Assembly (NCBI RefSeq): GCF_040412425.1
Contig: NC_089741.1
Location: 39,456,038-39,520,037 of the forward strand
Length of the DNA: 64,000 nucleotides
Origin: Macrobrachium rosenbergii
Taxonomy: Eukaryota > Arthropoda > Malacostraca > Decapoda > Palaemonidae
Direction: 5' to 3'
Under the pieces are notes generated by a model. The model was not told the origin of the DNA, did not search any database, and worked only from the letters and a program-made list of their open reading frames with translations. The position numbers and the translations under genes were made by a program. Below, piece by piece: positions 24,426 through 36,689 of the stretch (the stretch's first letter is position 1; every line of letters begins with the position of its first letter).

Positions 24426-24812
24426 AGTAAAAAATGCACCGAAGTTTCTTCGGCGCAATCAAGGTTTCTGTACAGCGAATAATCAACGCCACCGAAAATA
24501 GATCTATATTTCGGTGGTCTCGGGATAATGCTGTATAATCCGCTGCTCATGAATCTTTTAACCACGGCCCGGTGGCGGCCTATCCTATATCATTGCCAGA
24601 AGCACGATTATGGATAAATTTAGCCTTAAATAAAATAAAAAATACTGAGGCTAGGGCTGCAATTTGGTATGTTTGATGATTGGAGGGTGGATGATCAACA
24701 TACCAATTGCAGCCTCTACCACTCAGTAGTTCTTAAGATCTGTGGACGGACAGAAATAGTGCGGACGGACAGACAAAGCCAGCACAATAGTTTTCTTTTC
24801 AGAAAACTAAAA
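24426..24812 (-). mobile_element. Multi-hairpin element, full copy (orientation A)
   Basis: Carries all blocks of the reference copy: CCGAAGTTTCTTCGG, CCACCGAAAATAGATCTAT, AATGCTGTAT, ACCACGGCCCGGTGG, the large hairpin and terminal AGTTTTCTTTTCAGAAAACT. One arm of the large hairpin has small deletions (GCTAGGGCTGC against GCAGCCTCTACC), so pairing is weaker than in the 14928 copy. An A14 run lies just outside the left end. Confidence 0.85.
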
Positions 24813-25455
24813 AGCAAAATTCATTTCGCTTGCTTCTTCCTCCTTTAATGTATGTACTGTCAACTTAAGCCGAATTCCCGAATTACTTTCATCACTGGAC
24901 AAGTTCCACGAAGGTGGAAAAACTATTCAATACCTCTGCTCTAGAATGGAAGACTGCAGTTTCTGCAAAAATACAAAACTGAGAAAAATGGTAGATACTC
25001 CCTTGCCCTACTACTGATTTTGCAGATACTGCAAACGGGACCCCCTAAATAAAGCACTGAAGAATCTCTCTGAAACTGCAGTAACTTGTGTATTAGTGTT
25101 TCATGAGCCCAATAGGTGGCACATCTCAATTTCGAAAATTTTGCTGATACGGCAGTTTTCCATTTTAGGGCAGAACTACTTCCTCCTCTTCCCACGAAAG
25201 TTGGAAAAACTATTTAATAACTATTTTAAAACGATTTCCTTGTTTTCCTTTAATCTCGACACTTGCGGACATTCTACTAGATACTTGAGATAGCTTTATA
25301 CTTTGAGAGCGTTAGGGGGCGCATACTTTCCTCAGGTCCTTATCGGGGTTTTAGTTCGGTGAGAAACTGAACTATTTACATCTCAGGAGGGGTTTAGGGA
25401 AAGTTAGTATACAGCGGACCTTAAAATAACGCGTTGGTAAATGCTGGCTCTCGGC

Positions 25456-25486
<31 letters not shown>

Positions 25487-25573
25487 TGCTGGGAAAATCT
25501 GGGAAAATCTGAAAGCAAGCATAAATAGTTCGTTCATTTAATTCGTGTATATCATGTCCAAAGTTTCAGTTGA

Positions 25574-25634
<61 letters not shown>

Positions 25635-25728
25635 CTTCCCTTTTTCTTTAATAATGCAGACTGCTCGGTGTTCAGCCTACTTCCCTTACCAAGCATAGAT
25701 CAGATGACAGCAGGAAATTAATAATAAT

Positions 25729-25771
<43 letters not shown>

Positions 25772-26188
25772 GTAATTTTGTTGTGTATTGTGTGTATTGT
25801 ATTGTGTGTGTGTGTGTGTATTTGTTTATTGATTTATGTATTATTGACTGATTGATTAATTGGTTACTCATTATTATTATTTTTTTATTATTATTATGTA
25901 TGTGTATTATTGTTGTATTATTATTATTGTGATGCTATAACTTAAAACAAACACATTATGTAAACAAACCTAAGCCACGCGCATCTTAAACCCTGACCCC
26001 ACCGAGAGTAAACAACTCGAGGGGCGCACCAAATTCCCTCTAAAGACTCCACCATTGTTTATCAGCCATCTGCTAATCTGCAGGACATCACTACGAGGAA
26101 GGCTTCCGAAGGGGGGCTCCTTTAGCTCCACAAATGAGGTCCTGGGACGTATCTCCTGTCGTCCACTCTTCTCGAGGGCTTATCGGTC

Positions 26189-26189
<1 letters not shown>
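24813..26189. repeat. Unique DNA with (GA)n, (CT)n, (TAA)n, (GT)n and (TTA)n tracts
   Basis: GA at 25459-25487, CT at 25574-25632, TAA at 25718-25772, GT near 25798-25820 and TTA at 25868-25930. The first 600 bases are unique and without a supported gene. A CTGCAG acceptor-like site near 26080 precedes a short open stretch, but nothing confirms an exon. Confidence 0.7.

Positions 26190-26253
<64 letters not shown>
26190..26253. repeat. (CT)n microsatellite
   Basis: Perfect run of about 32 units. Confidence 0.95.
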
Positions 26254-26259
<6 letters not shown>

Positions 26260-26456
26260 TTCCCGGTAAGCGCGTCTCGATTTGGTAATATTTGCTCACG
26301 AAAAAAAGTTGATTGGTATAAACAAAGGGGTTATGCAGTAGGATTCTCCGCTAGAAAGTGAATGTTATTTTTTTTTTGTTAAATGATTTTTACACCTTTA
26401 TTTCAAATGAACACAAACACGTACACAGTTATATAAAATAATATTTATATGCATAT

Positions 26457-26458
26457 AG

Positions 26459-26528
<70 letters not shown>

Positions 26529-26611
26529 AATATATCATTTATATATATATTATATATATAATGTATAATGTATGTATATGTATATATACAGTATATTTTA
26601 TATATATATAA

Positions 26612-26692
<81 letters not shown>
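26457..26692. repeat. (TA)n array with internal variants
   Basis: Long TA blocks joined by TGTATAATATATCA, ATGTATATACAGTA and similar. Unique DNA without a gene follows to 27247. Confidence 0.9.
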
Positions 26693-26696
<4 letters not shown>

Positions 26697-27247
26697 GTAG
26701 TGTATGTTCATACATATGAAATGAGAGAGAGAGAGAAAAAAGAAGACAATTGAACAGAGAAACGAGAGCAACTTAACGATAATTGCACGGTCGATTCTTA
26801 TTTGCAGCAGAGCTCGTAATTGGCCGTAAATATGACTGGTAGATTCCCCTCGTAGATGTCGGCGCTACTTGACGCTGTAAATACAGCACGTCTACTTCAG
26901 GGAGCCTGTCTACATTTTATTAGACAGCTCTGACAGCCCAGGTCTGCAGTTAGCTTCAAGAGAGGTTTTGTTTATTGTTGCTAGAGACCCTATATATCAA
27001 ATAACTCTGACAGTGATTTCAAGTCCGGTTTGAAAAAAGGGGGGTTTTTATTTTGTAAAATGCTTCAAAAAAACTGTAGATTTTTTTTTACATGATTTTT
27101 TGCTGAAGTTCTCCTGTGCTATCTTTGCAATTAGGTAAGGTTGTGTCTTTTGCATATCCATATTCTTTGGAAGATTGAATTTCAAGCTAGTGACCCCTGT
27201 GGCCTTGTTATATATATATATATATATGAGTAGGGCTCATATTGAAT

Positions 27248-27256
27248 AATAACAAC

Positions 27257-27287
<31 letters not shown>

Positions 27288-27482
27288 TGATAATAACAAA
27301 TATAATAATAATAATAATAATAAATCACAATTATATAAGTAAACTATATTGCTGTGTAAAATAAACAAGCTTGTTGATTTTACATAGTAATATAGTTTAC
27401 AATATAGTTAGTTTCAACCAGGCTCTTTAAAGAGACTGTGATTTCTTAGCAATAATAATATAATAATAATAATAATAATAAC

Positions 27483-27520
<38 letters not shown>

Positions 27521-27540
27521 TCAGACTGTTCGCGAATTAA
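27248..27540. repeat. Foldback hairpin element embedded in a (TAA)n array
   Basis: (TAA)n/(ATA)n flanks both sides (about 27248-27325 and 27452-27520). Between them lies a palindromic element. GTAAACTATATTGCTGTGTA is inverted 3' of a central AACAAGCTTGTT palindrome, with only two changes over 24 bp, both compatible with G-U pairing in RNA. Outer AAATCACA and TGTGATTT boxes are also inverted. It looks like a small foldback transposon inserted in a TAA array. Confidence 0.7.
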
Positions 27541-27965
27541 AATTTATATCATGCCACAGAAGTTACATTATTTGAATTCATCTGAATTCACTTTGTAATT
27601 AAGTCAGCTTAAATGTTTTATATTTCCACAAATGTCTAATTGGTTACGAATTATAATTCACATTATACCACAGAAACTATTATTTGAAAAAAAATGAATC
27701 GATACATCATCAAACTTCCCAGAAGGAAAGGCAAACTTCCCTTGCAAGATATCGCAACTTCTAATTGGTTCTGTGATGTGGTATCCCCTATTTAAACTTA
27801 ATCGAACCGAGAGAGAATGGCAGCACAAAAAAAAAAAAAACAACATTCGCGGTTGTTGTAGCGAGGCGGTGAAAGCTCCCTCTCTCAGATTTAAATGGCC
27901 TTTTAAGCGAAATGTATTACCCATTCTTTTATATTAGAATAACTCGTAGTTCATCTTGGCCTTCT
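27541..27965. other. Unique AT-rich DNA, no gene seen
   Basis: Contains an A14 run near 27828. The block TAATTGGTT followed by (A/C)(C/T)GAATTATAATT- or CTGTGATG-like sequence recurs loosely. No supported gene. Confidence 0.4.
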
Positions 27966-28114
27966 TCCTCCTCCTCCTCCCCTCCTCCTCCTCCTCCTCC
28001 TCCTCCTCCTCTCCTCCTCCTCCCTCCTCCTCCCTCCTCCTCCTCATGTCCTCTATATATTATATATACATTTTCCTCTTGGCTTGCAGATTGCTGTTAC
28101 CTCTAATTGTTACC

Positions 28115-28161
<47 letters not shown>
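27966..28161. repeat. (CCT)n tract then (GA)n tract
   Basis: CCT/CCTCC repeats at about 27966-28043 and GA at about 28119-28161, linked by CTTGGCTTGCAGATTGCTGT. Unique sequence follows to 28813, with a possible decayed LINE tail near 28490 that I did not accept. Confidence 0.85.
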
Positions 28162-28165
<4 letters not shown>

Positions 28166-28813
28166 GCTGTTACCTCTTTTTTACTTGTTGTTGTTCTTCT
28201 TCTTCTGTAATGATGTAGTTCTCTACCTCTGGGAAGAAGGGACCCTCGCTTCAACCTAGCTTCAGTTAGTATGTGAAAGATTTTTTTTTATGCTTTTTTA
28301 AATTCATGATAGCGTTTAGTCTCCTTGGGCGATGAATTTAAGCGGCCAGTAGTATGCAGAAAGCACTTATTTTTGTGTGAATTTTAGTATTAGTTCTGTA
28401 TCATTTTTATTCCTTCGTTGAGTCATTTCCATAAACTTTATTCCTCTATAAATATAATTTTATGTCGGTCCGTTTTTTCCATCCACTGCCAAGCCAGGCT
28501 TTGGAACTATCATATAACCTTTCCTCCTTTAAGAGACCGAAGGTCTACATTCTTCGTGATCAAGCTGTCACCTTGCCTTGTTTCGGATCTGGGCTCAAAG
28601 GGCCCAAGGTTGCTCGCGGGGTTGCATTTTCCCGAGACATTTACCAGTACCAGGACCTTCCCCTGTAAAAAGCAGGACGCCATATCTTAAAAGCTAACCA
28701 TAGAATTTTCTTGAAAATATTCTCATCATGTTTCCCACACCCAAATTCAAAAGTAAACATTATTACCTAATCTAACCCAACCTAACCTAACTTGACCTAA
28801 GGGAATTGAAAAC

Positions 28814-29208
28814 AAGTAAAAAATATGCCGAAGTTTCTTCGGCGCAGTCGAGTTTTCTGTAGAGCCCCTACAGCGTATAATCAAGGCCTCCACAAATAGA
28901 TCTATCTTTCGGTGGTCCCGGTGTAATGCTGTATGAACCACTGCCCGGTGGTGACCTATCCTATATCGTTGCCAGAAGCAAGATTATGGCTAATATTAAC
29001 ATTAAATAAAATAAAAACTACTGAGGCTAGAGGGCTGCAATTTGTTATGTTTGATGATTGGAGGGTGGATGATCAACATACCAATTTTGAGCCCTCTAGC
29101 ATCATTAGATTTTAAGATCTGAGGCGGACAGAAAAAGTGCGGACAAAATAAAGTGCGGAAGGACGGACAATGCCGGCACAATAGTTTTCTTTTACAGAAA
29201 ACTAAAAA
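28814..29208 (-). mobile_element. Multi-hairpin element, near-full copy (orientation A)
   Basis: Same block order as the reference. The ATGAGCCGCGGCTCAT palindrome is replaced by a shortened ATGAACCACTGCC segment. An extra GACAAAATAAAGTGCGGA block doubles the AGTGCGGA motif near the right end. Terminal TTTTCTTTTACAGAAAAC foldback is intact. Confidence 0.85.
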
Positions 29209-29400
29209 GAGTCCTTTCACTTATCTAGGATATGAAATTGATGCATGCACAGCCCATCGAGTCGTATACCCGACAGTACGAATTTTACAGGTGACCTGGG
29301 TGGTATCGAAATAGAAAAACGTGCCTTGAATCTTAAATAATTTATATTGGTTTTGTTTTTGTTCATTGAATTGTTTGATTTATGAAGGTTGAAGCTGGTT

Positions 29401-29822
29401 TTTTAGTTTTCTGAAAAGAAAACTATTGTGCCTGCTTTGTCTGTCCGTCCATACTTTATTCTGTCCGCACTTTATTCTGTCACTTTTTCTGTCCATACTT
29501 CCTGTACGCCCAGATCTTAAAAACTACTGGGCTAGGGCTGCAAATTGGCATGTTGATCATCCACCCGCCCCCCACCCCAATCATCGAACATGCAAATTGC
29601 AGCCCTCTGGCCTCAGAAATGTTCCTATTCGATTAAGGTTAAGTTAGCTATAATCGTGCCTCTGGCAGCTTGCCCGATATAGGATAGAGCCACCACCAGG
29701 CCGTGGTTAAAGTTTCATGGGCCACGGCTCATACGGCATTATACCGAGACCACCGAAAGATAGATCTACTTTCGGCGGCCTTGATTATACGCTGCACAGA
29801 AAACTTCGTTGCATTTTTTACT
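29401..29822 (+). mobile_element. Multi-hairpin element, near-full copy (orientation B)
   Basis: Starts at TTTTAGTTTTCTGAAAAGAA and ends at GCATTTTTTACTTATT, i.e. the reverse sense of its neighbour at 28814-29208, so the pair forms a tail-to-tail inverted arrangement with a ~190-base gap. The CTGTCC(G/A) block is expanded to five copies. The final CCGAAG/CTTCGG hairpin is lost (AACTTCGTTGCA only). Confidence 0.85.
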
Positions 29823-29876
29823 TATTTAAGGCATCAGGAATTACTGGAATATGCTTTGTGAGTTAAGATGGTAGTT

Positions 29877-30150
29877 CCCGAAGGGGGATAGTGACGTCAC
29901 TGCACCTCACGCGGTGCACTGTAGGCATCACCTTTCCTTCCCTTTATTGTATCTCAATTCATATTCTCTCTCTTCCGTCTTCCATCCTTTACTAACAATT
30001 GTTCCGCAGTGCAATTACGATGTTTTCCTCCTGTTACACCTTTAAATCAAATCTTTTTAATCTCAATTTCCTTTCAGCGCTGAACGACCTCATAGGTCCC
30101 AGCGCTTGGCTTTTGACCTAAATTCTATATTCTGTTTTATTCTATTCTAT
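29877..30150 (+). mobile_element. SINE-like retroelement copy
   Basis: Matches the element at 18515: GTGACGTCACTGCACCTCAC, GCGGTGCACTGTAGGC, CAGCGCTGAACGACCTCATA, then AAATTCTATATTCTG followed by TTTTATTCTATTCTAT short repeats. It lacks the TTCGGCCCC block of the other two copies. Confidence 0.75.
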
Positions 30151-30290
30151 CATAAGCTATTGATGAGATTTATTCGTATTAAATTCCCCTTAATCCAAAA
30201 ATATGAAAACGTCGGTGAAGCAATCCGGTGGCCGGCACGCGATGTTTGTGAACGGATTGCGCGCGCAGCGTAGCCTTAACCCTCGTGAAT

Positions 30291-30325
<35 letters not shown>

Positions 30326-30957
30326 CATGGAAGTGAGCAACCTGGAGGCGGGAGCAGCAGTCCGTGCACGTCAGTCCACGTGCGTACATGAGGGCCCAAG
30401 GGAGGAGGATTCGTTGGTCTCCACCTGTTACGAACACTTGTTCCTCCGACGCCGAACGTTCACCTGTGTCACCGCCCCCGCGCGGTCGAACCCGTGGCAG
30501 TGCCTTTTTTTTTTCATTTTTTTGTACTGTTGTCACCACGGAGATTTCATTTGTAGAATCCCCTCAGCGAAAGCTGGGAGTGTTGTGGTTATATTCCGCG
30601 GAAAGTTATTGAATTGTTTTACAGTTTGATTACTTTTCTAACGTTTGTCAGCGCAGAAGAAAACGTTCGTGTTTGTGAAGAGGGTTTTAAACAAACAGTT
30701 TATTTATAACGGTCTCTTGGGCCATAGCTTGAAGTGCTGTGGTTATTTTCAAGCAGAAAATGTTTTTGCGGTTTGATTAAGTTTAAGTTACTAACGTTTG
30801 TCAGCGGCGAAAACATTTTGTGTATGTGAAGCCGGATTGAAACGTTTGTGAATGTTTGTGTCTTGTCGCGATGGATTTTAGGGATTTTGTTGGAAACTGA
30901 TCATTCTTCCCTGAATATCCCCCACGTGCCTAGTGTTAACGTCATGTGGATTTTATT
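30151..30957. promoter_or_regulatory. CpG-rich segment (about 30225-30490) in otherwise unique DNA
   Basis: The segment has GCGCGCGCAGCG, GCGAGCGAGCGC, GACGCCGAACG and CCCCGCGCGGTCG-type sequence and a short GA run. It stands out from the AT-rich surroundings and could be a promoter or first exon. An open plus-strand frame from ATGGAAGTGAGC (near 30327) crosses it but has no confirmed splice borders. From 30600 to 30957 the phrase TTACTTTTCTAACGTTTGTC / TAAGTTACTAACGTTTGTC recurs. Confidence 0.25.
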
Positions 30958-31335
30958 TGGCAAAATACAAAGTTCGTTTTAACCGACCTGGTTCTGAAAT
31001 TGACTGTTATTCAACACTCAATTACTAATTTTATGAAAATCTTGGTTATCGAGATATATCATAAACTGATAATCAATTTTTGGGCAATATATCAAGTCCT
31101 TTACAACCTACCAAGTGCTGAAATTGAGTGTTATTCAACACTTATCTTAATTCTCCCATTACTGGAAAATCTCGGTTATCGATATACAGTATATATTATA
31201 AAGTGATGGTCAATTATTTGGCAATATATCAAGTTCTTTCAAACTGACCAAGTGCTGTAATTGGGTGTTATTAAACGCTTATCTTAATTCTCCCACTACT
31301 GGAAAATCTCGATTATCGATATATTTACTGTAAAA
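30958..31335. repeat. ~120-138-bp tandem repeat, 3 copies
   Basis: AAGTGCTG(A/T)AATTG then GTGTTATT, then CTTATCTTAATTCTCCCA, then ACTGGAAAATCTCG then TTATCGATATA recur. Copies begin near 30988, 31110 and 31248, with GGCAATATATCAAGT between them. Confidence 0.8.
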
Positions 31336-31559
31336 TGAAATTCAGTACATTATTCATCACTTACAAATACCCTTGACACCTACTGAAGTTCATGGTGCTT
31401 TGTAATAATTGAAGCAATTATTATGGGAAAAGTTTGCGTGTGATTTTTTTTAACTTGGCGTCGTGTTGAAATATTGTTATTTAACTTTATGTTAACATTA
31501 TCGTTTTTGGAGATTTTTCGTCAAGCCGTTAAGAGGAGAATAACAATAATAACACCGGT

Positions 31560-31890
31560 ATGCGGCTTGACAAGAAAAGATGAATAACAGAAGAATTACT
31601 TTAATAGTCTGTGACTTGAAAAGAATGGAAGAACAACAGAAGAATTACCTTAATAGTCTGTGACTTGTAAAGAAAAGAAGTATAACAGAAGAATTACTTT
31701 AACCATCTGTGACTTGAAAAGAATTACTTTAACAATCTGTGACTTGAAAAGAATAGAAGAATAACAGAGGAATTACTTTAATAGCCTGTGACTTGAAAAG
31801 AAAAAGAAGAATAACAGAAGAATTACTTTAATAGTCTGTGACTTGAAAAAAAAAGCATAACAGAAGGATGACTTTAATAGCACCATTCCT
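31560..31890. repeat. ~48-bp minisatellite, ~6 copies
   Basis: Unit: CTGTGACTTGAAAAGAA, then AGAAGTATAACAGAAG, then AATTACTTTAATAGT. One copy is internally deleted. Unique DNA follows to 32350; the end AATTAAAGGTATGTGTG near 32140 resembles a donor but is unsupported. Confidence 0.85.
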
Positions 31891-32350
31891 TGGTGTCTGT
31901 AATCGATAAGTTACAAGTGTTGGCAGTCCAGAAAATTGTTATAACAGTGGTGACGTCAGGACAATGTGCTCCCAAGTGTCATGGGAAAGCTAGAGAGGTT
32001 GTGCTCTAGACAAGTGGCTTGCTTAATGCACTTGAGGGAAAGAAGTTGCACGGAGTAGTAGTAAAGTGTTTTAAGTGCTTGTTAGGTGTGAAGGCTTTAG
32101 TGGGATGTTAAGTGTTGGATATATACAAACAAATTAAAGGTATGTGTGTATGTGATTGTATAACAAGTGTCCATGGAAATTTATGCGACTAAAATGCCAC
32201 TGTAAGTGCTGTGTAGAACACTTGATTTTTTTTTCTGACTGGCCTGAAAAAGTGCTTCAAGAGATATGGACTGACACAGCAATTAAGCAGCAGCGGAAAG
32301 AGAAAAAAAAAAAAGTTTTTAACATATCACTCTTATCCCAGTCTTCCAAA

Positions 32351-32480
32351 GAGAGAAAGGAAGAAGAAGAAGAAGAAGAAGAAGAAGAAGAAGAAGAAGA
32401 AGAAGAACAACAACAACAACAACAACAAACAACAACAACAACAAGAGAAAGAAGAACAACAACAATCAACAACAACAAGC
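32351..32480. repeat. (GAA)n then (CAA)n tract
   Basis: GAA at about 32356-32406 switching to CAA/ACAACA until about 32478. Gives a Glu-then-Gln/Thr open frame that I consider a repeat translation. Confidence 0.9.
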
Positions 32481-32484
32481 AGAA

Positions 32485-32568
32485 AATAATGCTTCTCTCT
32501 CTCTCTCTCTCTCTCTCTCCAACAACATCAGCAATAACTACGGGTAACAGCAGCCTGCGAGCCAAGAG

Positions 32569-32645
<77 letters not shown>

Positions 32646-32702
32646 CAACAACATCAACAGTAACTACAGGTAACAGCAGCCTGCAGCCAAGAGGAAAATA
32701 AT

Positions 32703-32773
<71 letters not shown>

Positions 32774-32792
32774 ACAGAGCCTGCAGGAAAAG

Positions 32793-32842
<50 letters not shown>

Positions 32843-32889
32843 AACAACATCAACAGTAACTACAGGTAACAGCAGCCTGCAGCCAAGAG

Positions 32890-32939
<50 letters not shown>

Positions 32940-32985
32940 AACAGCAGCCTGCAATTGAGAAAATAATAGCTCTCTCTCTGTGATC
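32485..32985. repeat. Composite (CT)n repeat with ~60-bp GC-richer spacer, 5-6 copies
   Basis: Spacer: CCAACAACATCAACAGTAAC, then TACAGGTAACAGCAGCCTGC, then AGCCAAGAGGAAAATAATAC, followed by (CT)n of 15-35 units. Two intermediate copies are internally deleted (AACAGAGCCTGCAGGAAAAGATT). Confidence 0.9.
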
Positions 32986-33120
32986 CTTGAACCTGCTCGT
33001 AGCCCCGAGCTTAAGAGGTAAGTTGTTACGGACTTATGATAGACGGTGCCCGCTTCCTGTCGTAGCGAAAATGCCTTTTTACAAACATTTATGGCGTGTT
33101 CGGTTGAAATACAGAAGAGA

Positions 33121-33123
<3 letters not shown>

Positions 33124-33199
<76 letters not shown>
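33124..33199. repeat. (CT)n microsatellite
   Basis: About 38 units. Confidence 0.95.
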
Positions 33200-33202
<3 letters not shown>

Positions 33203-33448
33203 TTGCAGGTACCGAGACAATTTTTTTTCATTTAACCAGAATGTTTTTGTGGTATTTAAATCATGTTGGAAACTTGTTTTAATGTTAAGAAAATATATTT
33301 TTTTTGAGGCAGTTTGAATTTGGAGATAAATGAACATTTGTAGAATCGTTAATCTACGAAGTGAATGAGATTTTGGTACCGAAAGGACATACAAGGAAAT
33401 GTATACATACATACATTATACATATATATATATATATATATATATTTA

Positions 33449-33501
<53 letters not shown>

Positions 33502-33989
33502 GCATGTATGAATGAATGTATGTAAGTATTATATGTATATATATACACACATACATACATACATACATAATACATACATACATACATACAATCGTATAGG
33601 ACCAAGGGAGCCAAACGTCATCTTGTAGTAAATACTCGTGGCCTTTAAACTTCATTCATAAGAAAGTATTTATGCAATAATATCTTGGCACTACTTTTTA
33701 CCCAACTACCTTTCTACCCAACTACCGCGGGTAGGGTAAGGACGGTAAGGGAGGTCAGGGTAAGAGGGGGTGGGTGGGTGGGAGTGCCCCTACCCGCCCT
33801 TTAACAGGGCCTTTTAAAAACACCCCTTTTACAGCTACCGCCTTTTGCCTGCCTCGTAAGATCATCATCCTGCGCGGAGAAAGGATTCCTCCTCAGCCTG
33901 ATTACAGTGATTAGAAACAACATTTCTAGGCTCGTAAAAAGTTGTCTTTGGCCGAAGGACCTTGGGACGCTTCTAGGTGCCTCCTCCTC
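33200..33989. repeat. Unique DNA with (TA)n and (ATAC)n tracts
   Basis: TA runs at 33420-33500 and ACATACATAC repeats at about 33545-33592. Around 33720-33800 there is a GGGTAG/GGGTGGGTGGG-rich patch. No supported gene. Confidence 0.75.
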
Positions 33990-34051
<62 letters not shown>

Positions 34052-34112
34052 ATTCTCTGTTATTCCGTACCCATTCCCTTATTTTTGTTTTCTATGATCT
34101 CTTCTCAAAGTC

Positions 34113-34164
<52 letters not shown>

Positions 34165-34181
34165 TATTTCATATTTCCTCC

Positions 34182-34244
<63 letters not shown>

Positions 34245-34293
34245 ATTCTCTCTCCATTCCCTTACTCTTTGTTTTCTATGATCTCTTCTAAGT

Positions 34294-34350
<57 letters not shown>

Positions 34351-34361
34351 TTCCCTCCTTT

Positions 34362-34433
<72 letters not shown>

Positions 34434-34480
34434 AGTCCTTCTCGTTCCCTCCTTTCCCTCTCACTCTCTCTCTCTCTTAG
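33990..34480. repeat. Composite (CT)n repeat with TTATT..CCATTCCCTTA..TTCTATGATCTCTTCT spacer
   Basis: Three spacer copies (near 34050, 34240 and the truncated 34340) share CCATTCCCTTA, TTTGTTTTCTATGATCTCTT and AAGTC(A/C)TT. They alternate with (CT)n. A pyrimidine-rich but non-repetitive stretch continues to about 34740. Confidence 0.85.
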
Positions 34481-34924
34481 TCCTCGTTCCCCCCTTTCCC
34501 TCTCACATTTCTTCTTTATGTTCCTTTCTCGTTCTTATCCTCGCTCTTTTTCAGGCCATTTTTGTAAACTTTCTCTTCTCCCTTTCTTTCATTATCTTCT
34601 CTGTGTCGTGTCCTCTCCCTTCACTTTCTTCTCTCCTCCATATCCTTTTCCTCTCTTTCTTACTTTCCTTTCTGTTTGTAACGTTTCCTTCTTACCCCTT
34701 CTCTCTTCCTTTCCTTCTTTCTTTTTTGCTTCTTTCTCTCATTGTTGTCTTCTAATTACCATCAGTTTGTCTTATGAATATTTAAGATTATTATTGTTTG
34801 CTGAAGTTTGTTTGTTTGTTTGGTTAGTCAAAGTAAACTCATGAATATTCGGAATGCACTGACATGCCTTAATCCGCTCGCCATTATGCTCAGACGCAAG
34901 GTAGATCATAATCAATCAATAGAT
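34481..34924. other. Pyrimidine-rich unique DNA, no gene
   Basis: Open plus-strand Phe/Ser/Leu frame here reflects T/C composition. Confidence 0.4.
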
Positions 34925-35170
34925 GAATAAATTTGTCATATCTGGACCCCAGTGGAAATATATAATATATTATATAATCATAAGCTAAGACGAACTGATG
35001 GAAATTAGAAGGCAATACATTAATATATTTATCATCTCTGGACCAGTGGAAATATATAATATATTATATAATCATAAGCTAAGACGAACTGATGGAAATT
35101 AGAAGACAGTACATTATTATATTTATCATATCTGGACCCCCAGTGGAAATATATAATATATTTTTCGAGA
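34925..35170. repeat. ~98-bp tandem repeat, 2.5 copies
   Basis: CATATCTGGACC then CAGTGGAAATATATAATAT, then AATCATAAGCTAAGACGAAC, then TGATGGAAATTAGAAG. Copies start near 34938, 35034 and 35128, and identity is high. Confidence 0.9.
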
Positions 35171-35983
35171 TTTTCTTATCGTAATTTTTCATACAACTTC
35201 AAACAAACACCAACCGCGAATAACTATGAAATATACCGCTGTACCTTGACGCCGGGGTAATATAATCTGTTCGAACCTTTAAAAAAAAACTCAGCTAGGT
35301 GGGCGAGGGGAAAGTTGATCTGATCGACGGGTAAACTCAAGGTCACGTTGAACTGATTCGGATTTGAATTGGTCCCGGCGTGGAAAAGGGACGAATAAGG
35401 CCAATATCAGGCTTTGTTAATTATGGTTATTGTTTTGACTTATGTTATGTAAGCAAAGTAGATTTTTTTTTAATTTTTATTTTATTTATTTTAAGTGCGG
35501 CTTAACTAATGAATTGATATGATTCCTTCAAGATCTGTCGGAAACATTTGGAAAACACATTGTTTGAAAAAATATTGAGAGGTCGAATGGCATTTTCATC
35601 AAACAGAATCTATGAAATTGACGGGAGAGCACACACATACACACTCACAAACACACACACATACTGTACACACACACACACATATATATATATGTATATG
35701 TATATTGATGCACTAAGTAATTCTCAAGTTATATCTCGAAGTAACGAGTTCGTCCTAATAATTATCTGTATCTTTTCTGTAACTGATACAAAATAAGTCT
35801 TCGTTTTTAGTCCTTTTGCACTTCCTGTCGAAACCATCTGATTGTACGCTTCAGCGGAGACCAGGAAGAAAGTGCCCCTTGCAAAAGAAAAAGGAAAAAA
35901 AAAAGGGGGGGGGGGGTTACGGAGGAATTATAAGGCTACATGGAAAGGTAAAGTAGGTTAGTCATTGCAGCGATGCGAGGAAA

Positions 35984-35984
<1 letters not shown>
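35171..35984. other. Unique DNA with a short (CA)n run and a G10 run
   Basis: CA repeats at about 35628-35690 running into TATA. GGGGGGGGGG near 35907. No gene supported. Confidence 0.5.
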
Positions 35985-36056
<72 letters not shown>

Positions 36057-36089
36057 AATTTCAAGTTTCTGTTTATCTCATTTCTTTGT

Positions 36090-36159
<70 letters not shown>

Positions 36160-36230
36160 AGAGAGGCTATAGTATCCTGATCGTCATGATTAATAAAAAG
36201 ATGAAGGCTTCAGCAAGATAATCATTCATT

Positions 36231-36302
<72 letters not shown>
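35985..36302. repeat. (CT)n cluster
   Basis: CT runs at 35985-36053, 36091-36156 (ending in GAGAGAGAGG, a short CT/GA palindrome) and 36237-36302. Unique DNA follows to 36690. Confidence 0.9.
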
Positions 36303-36307
<5 letters not shown>

Positions 36308-36689
36308 TCGTTACCAAGATCAAAACTGACTCTTGTAATGTTTACCCAAATAAGGATTTCCAGAGCTCGAGGAAAATAAGACAGGTCAAAATAATCCCCC
36401 TGAGGTATCCCGTGACCCAGCCGAGGTCAGCAATGTTTCTTATAGTATTCTATTGTCATGAGTTGATGCGCACTAGAGCCGTCATTCTGGTAGAAAAAAT
36501 GCGTAAAAAAAATTAAAAACGATTTATCGATCGTTAAAAATGGTTTAGCAATCTCATTTCTCCGCGTACGTGTACTGTCGCGGCAGGAATATTGATCAGA
36601 TTGTTTGATGCGTGGTTTCTTTATTTTGTTTCTTTTATTTTTTACGTGCCTAAAGGGTGGGGTGGGGGGTGTTGGGGGTGAGTAAGGGC

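Noticed and set aside
28462..28690. Possible LINE C-terminal relic (SQARLWNY-like)
   Set aside because: Only a few residues resemble the usual RLWNSLP tail and the frame is not consistent; too weak to call.
32156..32701. Glu/Gln/Thr-rich frame followed by Ser-Leu runs
   Set aside because: It is composed of (GAA)n, (CAA)n and (CT)n; the non-repeat first part lacks splice or homology support.
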